Source of the DNA: CAZRKC01 sp964600665
GTDB taxonomy: Bacteria > Bacillota > SLNR01
Length of the DNA: 64,000 bases
Direction of reading: 5' to 3'
NCBI GenBank assembly: GCA_964600665.1
Contig: CAZRKC010000008.1
Location: 1-64,000 of the forward strand
Below the pieces are notes generated by a model. The model was given only the letters and a program-made list of their open reading frames with translations. It did not search any database and was not told the DNA's origin. The position numbers were made by a program, and so were the translations under genes. Shown here one piece after another: positions 17,704-26,618 of the stretch. The stretch's first letter is position 1. Each line of letters starts with the position of its first letter.

Positions 17704-18717
17704 TTATGATAGATTCCGTCCCATTATCGGGAGGATTATTTTAAGTTGGTCCATCAAAAGAGAAAACCGTTCCGTATGCAAAGACTGAGGTCCATCCGAT
17801 AAAGCCTGCTCCGGATTGGGGTGAACTTCAATCATCACACCGTCTGCTCCAACGGCGGCTGAAGCCAACGTCAATGGCGTTACTAATTTCCAGCGACCGC
17901 AGCCATGACTGGGATCAACAATCACCGGTAAGCAGCTAAGTTGTTGGATCACTGCCACTGAAGCCAAATCCAGTGTATTGCGTGTATATGTTTCAAAAGT
18001 GCGAATACCTCTTTCACAGAGAACAATCTGGTCATTACCGGTTGCTGCGATATATTCAGCCGCTAATAACCATTCTTCATATGTTGCCATGGGATGCCTT
18101 TTCAAAAGAACCGGCTTTCCGAGACTTCCCACTTCTTTCAGTAAAGGGCTGTTTTGCATATTGCGCGCACCTATTTGCAACATGTCAGCGTAAGCCCCGA
18201 CCAGTTCGACATCCCTTGGATCCATAACTTCAGTCACGACGGGCATATCCAGTTTCCGGCCGATCTCATTCAAGACTACTAGCCCCGCCTCTCCCATTCC
18301 CTGAAAAGCATACGGTGAAGTCCGGGGTTTATATGCCCCACCCCTTAAAACAGAAGCTCCGGCTGCCTTTACTGCAACTGCAGTATCCATCAGCTGTTCT
18401 TCGCTTTCAATAGCACACGGTCCTGCGATGACAGTAAAATGTGGCTCACCAAATGCAATGCGACCGACCTTTACCACTTTGCGTGCAGATCCATCGGCCG
18501 ATGCCACCCTTAAGTACGGCGCTTCAATACTGACCACGCGTTCCACTAGTGGATGAGCCTCGAGGGCAGATGCTGTTTCAGAGTCGCACACTTTTGAGAT
18601 ATGGATAACATATCTCCCGCCATCGTAATGGATGCCAGAATCCGGCATGTCTGGAAACCGGTTCATCAGATCCGTTGCATCGGACTCTTTTGCAGATGAT
18701 GACAATATGATAATCAA
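17704..18717 (-). CDS. aroF: 3-deoxy-7-phosphoheptulonate synthase (DAHP synthase, AroA-beta/Thermotoga type)
   Basis: 337 residues. Condenses phosphoenolpyruvate and erythrose 4-phosphate, the first shikimate step. A ferredoxin-like N-terminal regulatory domain (about 1-75) precedes the barrel, which has the GPCAIESEEQ, LRGGAYKPRTSPYAFQG and DPSHGCG motifs. The start is TTG at 18717, overlapping the aroH stop as TTGA, so translation is probably coupled. Pairing with chorismate mutase suggests feedback through prephenate or chorismate, though no fusion is present. Confidence 0.95.
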   Translation of the reverse strand: MIIILSSSAKESDATDLMNRFPDMPDSGIHYDGGRYVIHISKVCDSETASALEAHPLVERVVSIEAPYLRVASADGSARKVVKVGRIAFGEPHFTVIAGPCAIESEEQLMDTAVAVKAAGASVLRGGAYKPRTSPYAFQGMGEAGLVVLNEIGRKLDMPVVTEVMDPRDVELVGAYADMLQIGARNMQNSPLLKEVGSLGKPVLLKRHPMATYEEWLLAAEYIAATGNDQIVLCERGIRTFETYTRNTLDLASVAVIQQLSCLPVIVDPSHGCGRWKLVTPLTLASAAVGADGVMIEVHPNPEQALSDGPQSLHTERFSLLMDQLKIILPIMGRNLS

Positions 18718-19088
18718 AGGGGCTCACCACCAGTTAAGTCAGGTCGCAACGCTTCGGCATCGCGCAGATATATATGCTGAACCTGGCTCCGTTCCGCCTG
18801 CGTCTCATAATGGATCAAGACACGAATACAACGGCTTAGACTACCTGGAACATCAACTTCTACACAACCAAACAATGGAATATCTGACCACCCTAATAAA
18901 CGGGCACCAGCTGCAGGGAATACTGCATTCAAATCCTGTGTCATAGAGAATATGGCACTGACCACATCTTCCTGGCTAATGTGGTTAGCTTTGAGGATGG
19001 CAACCAGCAAGGCCTGCACCCCTTGAAGAATATCCTCTTGAGTATTCTCATCCACTGTGATTGCACCTCTAACAGCCCTCAGCATCAT
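18714..19088 (-). CDS. aroH: Chorismate mutase, AroH type
   Basis: 124 residues, the compact trimeric Bacillus-type enzyme. Converts chorismate to prephenate. Family features include LRAVRGAITVDENT near the N-terminus (the active-site arginine), SMTQDLNAVFPAAGAR and the C-terminal HIYLRDAEALRPDL. The ATG at 19088 is preferred over 19103 because AGGAG lies five bases before it. First gene of the operon aroH-aroF-cmk-plsC-ispH/rpsA. Confidence 0.94.
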   Translation of the reverse strand: MMLRAVRGAITVDENTQEDILQGVQALLVAILKANHISQEDVVSAIFSMTQDLNAVFPAAGARLLGWSDIPLFGCVEVDVPGSLSRCIRVLIHYETQAERSQVQHIYLRDAEALRPDLTGGEPL

Positions 19089-19129
19089 ACTCGCTCCTAT
19101 CATTGTTTTCCGGTCCGAAACCTGAATAT

Positions 19130-19158
19130 ATTATATTCTATCCGCTTCTAATTAGCAA
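19130..19158 (-). promoter_or_regulatory. Sigma-A promoter of aroH-aroF-cmk-plsC-ispH/rpsA
   Basis: On the minus strand TTGCTA (19153-19158) and TATAAT (19130-19135) are exactly 17 bases apart. The -35 hexamer lies in the last codons of the preceding flavoprotein gene. Confidence 0.8.
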
Positions 19159-20419
19159 TAAACGCAGACAGCGCGTGCCTTGCAGCATGACACCCAGCCA
19201 AATATCCTGTCGAAAAAGCTGCCTGCAGATTAAAACCTCCGGTGTATCCGTCCACATCCAGCACCTCTCCAGCGAAATACAGACCAGGCACAAGCTTTGA
19301 ACTCATGGTCTTTGGATCGATTTCTCTTGTATGGACACCGCCCATGGTCACAACTGCTTCAGTTATTGGGTAAGTCCCGTATATCGTCATCCGAAGAGAT
19401 TTCAATAGCTGCAACAGTTTCATCCGTTCATCTTTTGATATTTGATGAACAAATTTATCTGGCTGGATTTGCGACAAACGAATGATAACCGGTATCAGTT
19501 TACGCGGTAAAAGATCCCCCAGTGCGTTCTTGAATTGCTTCCGCTGAAACTGCGTAAAATCACGCATTAGACGTTGGTCCAATTGGTCGACTGTCAATGA
19601 CGGTTTCAAATCCAACTCAAGGTGAATCGTTGGGTGAGCTTCCAGCGTTCTGACAATCTCACGGCTTAATGTCAAAATTGCAGGCCCCGATACCCCATCA
19701 TGCGTAAACAACATTTCACCAAAGTCCTCGCTGATAATACTACCACCAGGAATCATCGCTCGTACAGCTACATTTCGTAATGACAGGCCCTGCAATTCGC
19801 GAACCCATGCTTCATGGCACAATAATTGAACCAAAGATGGCTTCTGGGTGACAATATGGTGACCAAAATGTTGAGCCCACTGATAGCCATCCCCGGTAGA
19901 ACCAGTGCCAGGATAAGAAAGACCACCTGTGGCAATAATCATAGTTCGAGACCTTATGTCCGAGCCACGATCACGCCGCACCTCAAAGCTATGTTCCTCA
20001 ACCCGCGTCAACTCACGAGCTGGCGAATTGGCCTCCAAATGAACCCCGCTCACATTAATAAACCGAACAAGTGCATCACGAATGTCTGCTGCTTGATCAC
20101 TGACAGGAAACACCCGTCGCCCTCGTTCGACTTTTAACGGCACGCCTAATCTTTCAAAAAATGCTTGCAATTCTTGACTGCCAAACGCAGAAAACGCGCT
20201 GAACAGAAAACGTCCGTTTCCAGGCATTTCCGCAACGAGCTCAGCCGTGCTTGCATCATTTGTGACATTACAGCGACCCTTACCTGTAATTAGAATTTTT
20301 TTGCCAGGCTCTCGATTTTTCTCCAAAAGCAGGACCCGTGCACCTGTTTGAGCAGCTTGCCCAGCAGCCATCATGCCAGCCGGGCCACCCCCGATTACTA
20401 CCACATCATATGTGTTCAT
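19148..20419 (-). CDS. HI0933/YhiN-family NAD(P)/FAD-dependent oxidoreductase
   Basis: 423 residues. The N-terminal VVIGGGPAGMMAAGQAA motif binds FAD, GKGRCNVTN is the family signature, and LYFAGEVLDVDGYTGGFNLQ near the C-terminus completes the flavin site. The family is conserved in bacteria and often called aminoacetone oxidase-like, but its physiological substrate is unsettled. It stands between the plsY terminator and the aroH promoter, so it is probably its own transcription unit. Confidence 0.88.
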   Translation of the reverse strand: MNTYDVVVIGGGPAGMMAAGQAAQTGARVLLLEKNREPGKKILITGKGRCNVTNDASTAELVAEMPGNGRFLFSAFSAFGSQELQAFFERLGVPLKVERGRRVFPVSDQAADIRDALVRFINVSGVHLEANSPARELTRVEEHSFEVRRDRGSDIRSRTMIIATGGLSYPGTGSTGDGYQWAQHFGHHIVTQKPSLVQLLCHEAWVRELQGLSLRNVAVRAMIPGGSIISEDFGEMLFTHDGVSGPAILTLSREIVRTLEAHPTIHLELDLKPSLTVDQLDQRLMRDFTQFQRKQFKNALGDLLPRKLIPVIIRLSQIQPDKFVHQISKDERMKLLQLLKSLRMTIYGTYPITEAVVTMGGVHTREIDPKTMSSKLVPGLYFAGEVLDVDGYTGGFNLQAAFSTGYLAGCHAARHALSAFIAN

Positions 20420-20436
20420 GATTCAGACCTTTCTGG

Positions 20437-20466
20437 AAGAAACCCTGAGATCACTCAGGGTTTCTT
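20437..20466 (-). terminator. Terminator hairpin after plsY
   Basis: A perfect 13-bp stem (20437-20449 with 20454-20466) with a 4-base loop that includes the plsY stop codon. The following T tract on the minus strand is short (TTCTTCC), so termination may be partial. Confidence 0.7.
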
Positions 20467-21048
20467 ACCAAATCTATTTTCTGTCCCAGCTAATAGTCGT
20501 TGGATATTGGGTCGATGTTTGTACACAACAAATACACCAATCAATAGCCCGAATATGATATAACTGGTCGGCTTTCCATCCAGCCAGATTACAAAGGGTA
20601 AAAGCACTGCAATGGTGATCGAACCCAAGGAAACATAACGGGTGATTGCAATGATAGTAACCCAAATCACCACTTCAATCAAAACAACTCGAGGCATCAG
20701 GAACAATAAAACACCTGCAGCACACGCAACGCCTCGCCCTCCTTTGAAATTCAGAAAAGGCGAATAACTATGCCCCAGAATGGCTGTTCCGCCTGCAATC
20801 AGTGCGGCTGTACTGGTCCCACCCCAGGTTTGGCCGATATATGCCGCGAGTGCCGCTTTTGCGGCGTCCAGAACCAGAACCGCTGCACCCGGAAACGGAC
20901 CGAGGATGCGAAACGCATTGGTTGCACCGATATTCCCGCTGCCGGTTTTGGTAATGTCAATATTTTTCAAGCGTCCGATAATGTATCCGAAGGGTATTGC
21001 CCCAAGAAGATAACTGACGACAATCACAGGAACCATTCGAAATTCCAT
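20455..21048 (-). CDS. plsY: Acyl-phosphate:glycerol-3-phosphate acyltransferase
   Basis: 197 residues, a multi-spanning membrane enzyme. It acylates glycerol-3-phosphate with acyl phosphate, the step between GpsA and PlsC. The family motifs YLLGAIPFGYIIGRL, GSGNIGATNAFR and FKGGRGVA are present. The ATG at 21048 lies just past the stop of the peptidase gene, whose last codons contain its AAGGAG binding site. Confidence 0.95.
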   Translation of the reverse strand: MEFRMVPVIVVSYLLGAIPFGYIIGRLKNIDITKTGSGNIGATNAFRILGPFPGAAVLVLDAAKAALAAYIGQTWGGTSTAALIAGGTAILGHSYSPFLNFKGGRGVACAAGVLLFLMPRVVLIEVVIWVTIIAITRYVSLGSITIAVLLPFVIWLDGKPTSYIIFGLLIGVFVVYKHRPNIQRLLAGTENRFGKKP

Positions 21049-21049
21049 G

Positions 21050-22711
21050 TCAAACTCCTTTCCCTTCGAAAGTCAACAATTTCTTGACGAGCTTTTCTAA
21101 CAACATCGGCACAATTTGGAACGAATAATCTTCATGTAGTCGCTCCGTATATTTATGAGCGTCCTTTCCAGTGGGTCCGATATTGACAACTGGTAGATTC
21201 AGTCTCGCGATTGAATCCAATGGTAATGAGTACTTGTTACCCCAACCCGGCATATTATCTGTAAGCGTCCGTAAAGTGTCCATATCACAACCAGTCGAAA
21301 AATAACTGAGATCAGAGATGTATGGGTAAAACTTTTTCGCGATGATATGCGTATTGGTTTCTGTCTCCGCTTCGAGGATCGCAGTATTCAGCGCTGCCAA
21401 TAGACGCTTCTCGGTTTCGATTTCCCCTTTTACATATATGTGGGGATAATAAGGCGGAAGAAAGAACACGACCACCATCGGCTCTTTCGATGTCCGATAC
21501 CGCACCAGCTCATCCACAACTTTTAGACCATAATCTCGACCATCCAATGATCCGTCTTGAAGAAGTTCAGTTTGGAACTGTTTCATGTGAGTCGTAAAAC
21601 CGGGTCCCAGTTTCTCAGATAGATCCGCCAGTAGTTCAGACATAGTCATGACGATCGGTTTCCATGGCAAAGGCTGAAATGGTATTTTGTTAGCCTCGCA
21701 GAAACCCTTGTACTCTGCATTTAATCGCTCGATTACAGTATTGAAGGATGCTTTAGCCTTTTGTACTAACTTTTCCAAGACCAGATCCGGTGTACTCTGA
21801 TGCGTCGGATAATTGAAAAATAAATGGGTTCCTCCAGCAGTTTGAACAGAATATTGATTCTTTGTATCCTTCATGCGCAACGATATTGGTGGACTTGGAT
21901 ACTCTCCTTCTGCACCGTCACAGAGATCCATACTCAAATTGATATCTCGGGTAAGTTCAGCTGCCAATTGGTTTGGATCAAATCCTTCAAAAGATTGACC
22001 AACATGCGTCTCTTTCCCCACCACGAAGAATGATGGCAATAGTTTCCCCACAGTTCCGACGTAGACATAATGGTTGGTGTCACCAGGAAAACGAGGAGAA
22101 GTATAATCTGAGTCGACCGCAGCTAAATATCGGAAATCATGTGCCTCCGTTAATTCAAGCAATGTATCAACCGCAGCTAACATCCCTGCGGAGTTATTCT
22201 CTTCATCTGGCACTGCCAGAAACACAATGTTACCTTTAAGCGTGTCCAATCGCTGGCATATGTCTTCCATCAATATCATCTGCGCAGCCAACCCGCTCTT
22301 CATGTCGAAGGCACCTCTGCCAAACATCCATTCCCCCGAATCTAAATCACGCTTACTCTCTTGGTCGAGGTCTCGTGTTTTCAAAGCAGCTATCAGCGCC
22401 ACAGGATTTGTAGCGAGGGATTTTAAATCACCATAATCATCTGTGGCCACAGTATCGATATGACCTAGCAATACCACCGTATCCTTGGACGGTATCCCAC
22501 CTTTGACAATTGAAACCACATTGAACCGTCCCAACGGATCATGGGGAATCGGAATGAGTTGATTCAATTGCGGATGTTCCATAAAATACGGCCAGCGCGC
22601 CATTTGTCCATGGATAAACCGGGCACACTCATTCTCCCCATCCGTTTCGGATATGCTGGGTATGGCCACCAATTTCAACGTTAAATCTTTGACTCTGGAT
22701 TTTATATCCAT
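21050..22711 (-). CDS. M20 family peptidase, RocB (arginine utilisation protein) type
   Basis: 553 residues. A zinc-dependent M20 hydrolase of the long RocB subfamily: LLGHIDTVATDDYGD supplies the first metal ligand, RGAFDMKSGLAAQM the bridging aspartate and VPDEENNSAGM the catalytic acid pair. Its substrate is unknown; RocB of Bacillus is linked to arginine/ornithine use but its reaction is not established. The ATG at 22711 follows AAGGAGGTT; the frame extends to 22750 without support. It lies downstream of the two D-glutamate-cyclase-like genes, so an N-acyl or peptidyl glutamate substrate is a reasonable guess. Confidence 0.85.
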   Translation of the reverse strand: MDIKSRVKDLTLKLVAIPSISETDGENECARFIHGQMARWPYFMEHPQLNQLIPIPHDPLGRFNVVSIVKGGIPSKDTVVLLGHIDTVATDDYGDLKSLATNPVALIAALKTRDLDQESKRDLDSGEWMFGRGAFDMKSGLAAQMILMEDICQRLDTLKGNIVFLAVPDEENNSAGMLAAVDTLLELTEAHDFRYLAAVDSDYTSPRFPGDTNHYVYVGTVGKLLPSFFVVGKETHVGQSFEGFDPNQLAAELTRDINLSMDLCDGAEGEYPSPPISLRMKDTKNQYSVQTAGGTHLFFNYPTHQSTPDLVLEKLVQKAKASFNTVIERLNAEYKGFCEANKIPFQPLPWKPIVMTMSELLADLSEKLGPGFTTHMKQFQTELLQDGSLDGRDYGLKVVDELVRYRTSKEPMVVVFFLPPYYPHIYVKGEIETEKRLLAALNTAILEAETETNTHIIAKKFYPYISDLSYFSTGCDMDTLRTLTDNMPGWGNKYSLPLDSIARLNLPVVNIGPTGKDAHKYTERLHEDYSFQIVPMLLEKLVKKLLTFEGKGV

Positions 22712-22801
22712 TCTGCTAACCTCCTTGATTTGCCAAGTGTCAGAAACCATTCGTCACAGTTTTACATCATTCCTGCAGATGATCAGACCAAGCTCATCCC
22801 G

Positions 22802-23686
22802 TCATGATTGACCTTGCGCACGAACCAATTCATGAAGTCTAACAACAAAAGCTAAGTGGATATTGATTGGTACTCCATCAATAGAAAGGGCCGGATGACC
22901 TAGGTTTCCATCCACCGCACCCGCTTCCGTCATGGCCTTCAGCATCAGACTTTCCTGTTCCGGTGTGTGGAGCAATTCCTGTTCAGCGAGTACTGATAAT
23001 GCAGCCGTTAGTGCATATGCCCCCCAGTTGGTGATGCCTGCAGTAATCAAGTGATCTGCCGGCACGATGCAAGCAATCTCATCCCCAAACGGAACATGCA
23101 TCCGAATCTCATCCACACAACGGCCCATTCCGATTTCGTTACCGCCATCTCCGATCCCAATGGTTGTAACCCCTTTTTCATTAGCCAATAATATCAACCA
23201 GTCCAATGGTGCCGTGCGTGAACGTAAGTCCTCCCCGCGCATGCTATAGTAACAACCATCCAAAGCCCGGCCAGGTCGTTCAATCGAAACGACATGAGTG
23301 GGTAATAAATTGTCCATATATCGTTGAAATAGTGCCTGGTCTGCCTCAATCGGCACTTCTATCAATGGGATATCTTCCCCCAAAGAAGCCATTGCCGCCT
23401 CAACAATCCGGGAATTAGGTGCATCCGTAAACAAGATTGGATTTTTTCCCAACTTCTTCAGTGCTCGCGCCAGTATCACAGCACCAGGAGGACCATCGCT
23501 TTCACCAATCCCAGCTGAAGCGATGTAGAAACCGGTGATAATAAGTACCGTATTCGCATCAATTAACGAAATTGCCGCCTTTTCGAGCTCACCAGAAATA
23601 AAAAAATGTTCGATCCCTCGATTCCCAGGGTCCTTTCTGATCATCCCTTCCAGTTCAAATATCATGGCTGGTGCTAACGCAATCAT
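22802..23686 (-). CDS. DUF4392 protein, homologous to the C-terminal half of D-glutamate cyclase (DGLUCY)
   Basis: 294 residues. It has the DUF4392 pattern: TGFYIASAGIGESDGPPGAVILARAL near residue 55, where glycine- and acid-rich loops may bind a nucleotide or metal, and IGIGDGGNEIGMG near 180. In the mitochondrial enzyme DGLUCY this domain is fused after a DUF1445 domain and the protein turns D-glutamate into 5-oxo-D-proline. Here the two domains are separate genes 11 bases apart, with DUF1445 first, in the same order as in the fusion. Activity is inferred, not shown. Confidence 0.82.
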   Translation of the reverse strand: MIALAPAMIFELEGMIRKDPGNRGIEHFFISGELEKAAISLIDANTVLIITGFYIASAGIGESDGPPGAVILARALKKLGKNPILFTDAPNSRIVEAAMASLGEDIPLIEVPIEADQALFQRYMDNLLPTHVVSIERPGRALDGCYYSMRGEDLRSRTAPLDWLILLANEKGVTTIGIGDGGNEIGMGRCVDEIRMHVPFGDEIACIVPADHLITAGITNWGAYALTAALSVLAEQELLHTPEQESLMLKAMTEAGAVDGNLGHPALSIDGVPINIHLAFVVRLHELVRAQGQS

Positions 23687-23697
23687 CGTACCCCTCC

Positions 23698-24483
23698 CTA
23701 AATGACAGCTAATGTTTCATCCCAGATATCAGTTACAAACATGTGCCCCGGAGCATGTGTAATCATCAATGGCGGTTTGGATACCATCGCAATCAATTGA
23801 GGTGTCACTCCGCATGCCCAAAATACAGGAGTTTCACCATCATTGATTGGAACCGGATCACCAAAGTCCGTCTCATGAAGATTCTGGATACCGATTGCAC
23901 CTGGATCACCGATATGGATGGGAGCTCCATGAACAGAAGGGTAGCGAGAGGTCACTTGCACTGCCCGGATAATTTGTGCATTCGGGATCGGACGCATGGA
24001 AACAACCATATTACCCGAAAACATCCCTGCCGTGACGCAGGGAATATTCGTCTTATACATGGGAACATTACATCCACACTCGATATGCCGGATGGGTACT
24101 TTTGCATTGCTTAATGCCTTCTCAAAAGTGAAGCTGCATCCAATCAGAAACCCAACTGAATCCTTTTGCCAATAATCCTTAATATCTGCAACTTCACCGG
24201 TTAATTCTCCGTATTCATAAATGCGGTACTTCGGTATATCAAAACGCAGATCGGATCCAGGGCTGCTTCTGTATGCTTCCGGATTTCCAATATCCGTTAC
24301 TTCGAGAACGGGGCAAGGCTTTGGGTTGCGTTGACAAAAAAGAAGAAAGTCATAGGCCAGTATTTTCGGCAAAACAACTAAATTTGCCTGAGCATACCCA
24401 GGTACCAACCCAGGAGTTGGTGCTTGATAGGAGCCCGCCCGGATCGCAAGTCTGAGTTCAGATGGTGTCTTAAAGTCCATCAT
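23698..24483 (-). CDS. DUF1445 putative hydro-lyase (YcsI family; N-terminal half of D-glutamate cyclase)
   Basis: 261 residues, the usual length for YcsI. Family features include PGYAQANLVVLP near residue 28, DSVGFLIGCSFTFEKAL near 110 and HGAPIHIGDPGAIGI near 190. In Bacillus subtilis ycsI lies in the pxpA (ycsF)-kip cluster; in this window pxpA and pxpBC are 14 kb away. The adjacent DUF4392 gene makes a split D-glutamate cyclase likely. The start has GGGGAGGGG just upstream; the second of two tandem ATGs (24480) is equally plausible. First gene of the unit. Confidence 0.85.
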   Translation of the reverse strand: MMDFKTPSELRLAIRAGSYQAPTPGLVPGYAQANLVVLPKILAYDFLLFCQRNPKPCPVLEVTDIGNPEAYRSSPGSDLRFDIPKYRIYEYGELTGEVADIKDYWQKDSVGFLIGCSFTFEKALSNAKVPIRHIECGCNVPMYKTNIPCVTAGMFSGNMVVSMRPIPNAQIIRAVQVTSRYPSVHGAPIHIGDPGAIGIQNLHETDFGDPVPINDGETPVFWACGVTPQLIAMVSKPPLMITHAPGHMFVTDIWDETLAVI

Positions 24484-24557
24484 ATCCCCTCCCCAAATCG
24501 GATAAGTTACAATTCGCCGAAGTCAAGGCTGAACCCTTCTCATGAAACCAAGACGTC

Positions 24558-24582
24558 AAAAAGCCCGGTTACCCGGGCTTTA
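24558..24582 (-). terminator. Terminator of groES-groEL
   Basis: A 9-bp GC-rich stem (24560-24568 with 24573-24581) with a 4-base loop, followed on the minus strand by TTTTT. It lies just beyond the groEL stop. Confidence 0.9.
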
Positions 24583-24585
24583 TGA

Positions 24586-26202
24586 TTAATAGTCCATATC
24601 TGGAGCTGGATAAGCCGGTGCCTTATCCTTTTTCGGAATATCCGATACAACAGCTTCTGTGGTCAACAACATGGAGGCAACACTTGCAGCATTCTGAAGC
24701 GCACTTCGGGTCACCTTGGCTGGATCAACGATACCCGCTTTGAACATATCTACATATTCTTCCGTGAGTGCATTAAGTCCAAAACCGGGTTTGTCTTCCC
24801 GTTTGATTCGTTCGACAACGACTGATCCTTCCATGCCAGCGTTCGCAGCAATCTGGCGGACCGGTTCTTCCAACGCACGTTTCACGATGGCAACGCCAAC
24901 CTTTTCATCACCTTCAACTATCAATTGGTCAAAGGCTTTGATGACTGCCAGATAAGTAACACCACCACCGGCTACCACGCCTTCTTCAACTGCTGCGCGA
25001 GTCGCAGACAGAGCATCTTCAATGCGGTATTTCTTTTCTTTCAATTCAGTTTCTGTTGACGCACCAACTTGAATGACGGCAACGCCGCCAGCCAATTTGG
25101 CAAGACGCTCTTGCAATTTCTCCCGATCATAATCAGAGTCAGTATCTTCAATCTGTTTTTTGATCTGTGCAACACGACCGTTGATTTTTTCTTTTTCGCC
25201 TTTTCCTTCGACAATCGTGGTCTTCTCTTTTGTGATTCGAATCTTCTTGGCTTGTCCAAGCATTTCGAGATCCACGTTTTCAAGTTTTAGACCGAGATCC
25301 TCAGTAATAAACTGGCCCCCAGTCAAAATCGCTAAATCTTCCATCATTGCTTTACGCCGATCGCCAAATCCAGGTGCTTTCACTGCGATGGCTTGCAAAG
25401 TACCCTTTAACTTGTTCACAACCAAGGTCGCAAGCGCTTCCCCTTCAACATCCTCAGCGATGATGACTAATGGTCGACCTAACCGAATAATCTTTTCCAG
25501 CACACCGATTAAGTCATTGATGGCTGTGATTTTCTTTTCAAACAGTAAAATATACGGGTTATCCATGACCGCTTCCATCGTCTCTGCATTGGTGACAAAA
25601 TATGGGGAGATATACCCTTTGTCGAATTCCATACCCTCCACTGTTTCAACGGTCGTTCCCGTTCCTTTGGATTCTTCCACAGTGATAACGCCGTCCTTAC
25701 CCACTTTTTCCATGGCATCCGCAATCAGGGAGCCAATTTCAGGGTCATTGGCAGCGATTGAAGCCACATGTGCAATGTCATCTTTTCCCACTACAGGGAT
25801 GCTCATCTTGTGAATCTCTTCAACGGCTAACGCAACGGCTTTGTCGATTCCTTTTTTTAAAATCATCGGATTTGCACCAGCAGCTACATTTTTTAACCCC
25901 TCGGTGACAATAGCCTGTGCTAAGACAGTGGCCGTCGTTGTTCCATCCCCAGCCACATCGTTGGTCTTCGAAGCGACTTCTTTCAACAGCTGTGCCCCCA
26001 TATTTTCATACGGGTTCTCCAATTCGATCTCTTTTGCGACTGTCACACCATCTTTAGTAATGATGGGAGAGCCATATTTTTTATCAATGACCACATTGCG
26101 CCCTTTTGGCCCAAGGGTCACTTTCACCGCTCGTGCAACAGCATTGACACCTCGCTCCAAGGCTTGTCTTGCTTCAATATCAAACACTAGTTGTTTCGCC
26201 AT
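24586..26202 (-). CDS. groEL: Chaperonin GroEL
   Basis: 538 residues of the 60-kDa chaperonin. The N-terminus AKQLVFDIEARQALERGVN, the ATP-site GDGTTTATVLAQAI and VAGGGVTYL stretches are typical. It folds proteins in a double ring capped by GroES. One oddity is the C-terminus, which ends PAYPAPDMDY instead of the common Gly-Gly-Met repeats that line the cavity floor. Very strong AAAGGAGG site before the ATG. Second gene after groES under CIRCE control. Confidence 0.98.
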   Translation of the reverse strand: MAKQLVFDIEARQALERGVNAVARAVKVTLGPKGRNVVIDKKYGSPIITKDGVTVAKEIELENPYENMGAQLLKEVASKTNDVAGDGTTTATVLAQAIVTEGLKNVAAGANPMILKKGIDKAVALAVEEIHKMSIPVVGKDDIAHVASIAANDPEIGSLIADAMEKVGKDGVITVEESKGTGTTVETVEGMEFDKGYISPYFVTNAETMEAVMDNPYILLFEKKITAINDLIGVLEKIIRLGRPLVIIAEDVEGEALATLVVNKLKGTLQAIAVKAPGFGDRRKAMMEDLAILTGGQFITEDLGLKLENVDLEMLGQAKKIRITKEKTTIVEGKGEKEKINGRVAQIKKQIEDTDSDYDREKLQERLAKLAGGVAVIQVGASTETELKEKKYRIEDALSATRAAVEEGVVAGGGVTYLAVIKAFDQLIVEGDEKVGVAIVKRALEEPVRQIAANAGMEGSVVVERIKREDKPGFGLNALTEEYVDMFKAGIVDPAKVTRSALQNAASVASMLLTTEAVVSDIPKKDKAPAYPAPDMDY

Positions 26203-26241
26203 TATTTGTATCCTCCTTTATTCTTTCGTCAGGCATTTCAA

Positions 26242-26526
26242 TTAACTTTTGACAGCCAGAATGTCACTTTCTCGCACGATCAGATATTCGTCACCGTCGA
26301 TTTTCACTTCCGTGCCGCTATATTTGGCAAAGAAAACCTTATCCCCGACCTTGACTTCAGGCGCAATTCGTGTGCCATTATCAAGGACCTTTCCCGGCCC
26401 CACCGCGATAACTTCTGCCTCCTGTGGTTTTTCTTTAGCGGTATCCGGCAACAGGATGCCTCCTTTGGTTTTTTCTTCGGCTGTGACGATTTTCACTACC
26501 ACTCTGTCCATTAAGGGCTTAATCAC
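26242..26526 (-). CDS. groES: Co-chaperonin GroES
   Basis: 94 residues. The N-terminus IKPLMDRVVVKI, the mobile loop around KTKGGILLPDTAKEKPQ and the roof loop are all typical. The start is GTG at 26526, five bases after GGAGGAGGAG; the open frame continues upstream to 26562 but would run through the CIRCE element. First gene of groESL. Confidence 0.96.
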   Translation of the reverse strand: MIKPLMDRVVVKIVTAEEKTKGGILLPDTAKEKPQEAEVIAVGPGKVLDNGTRIAPEVKVGDKVFFAKYSGTEVKIDGDEYLIVRESDILAVKS

Positions 26527-26555
26527 GAGCACTCCTCCTCCATTGATATTGTTCC

Positions 26556-26582
26556 TTAGCACTCATTCAACTCGAGTGCTAA
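26556..26582. promoter_or_regulatory. CIRCE operator (HrcA-binding) of groESL
   Basis: A perfect inverted repeat, TTAGCACTC, nine bases, then GAGTGCTAA, identical to the CIRCE consensus. It lies between the promoter and the groES start, so the heat-shock repressor HrcA should control the operon. The hrcA gene is not in this window. Confidence 0.98.
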
Positions 26583-26589
26583 CAACTCA

Positions 26590-26618
26590 ATAATACCCAA
26601 TCCCCTTTGCGGTGTCAA
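26590..26618 (-). promoter_or_regulatory. Sigma-A promoter of groESL
   Basis: On the minus strand a perfect TTGACA (26613-26618), a 17-base spacer and TATTAT (26590-26595). The start point would fall just before or in the CIRCE repeat, the usual arrangement. Confidence 0.92.

Noticed and set aside
24484..24557. Sigma-A promoter before the DUF1445 gene
   Set aside because: A TTGACT hexamer is present on the minus strand but no -10 hexamer occurs at an acceptable spacing.
25160..26245. Long plus-strand frames opposite groEL (217 and 134 codons)
   Set aside because: They mirror the codon bias of groEL, are Ser/Pro-rich and lack binding sites; groEL is certain.
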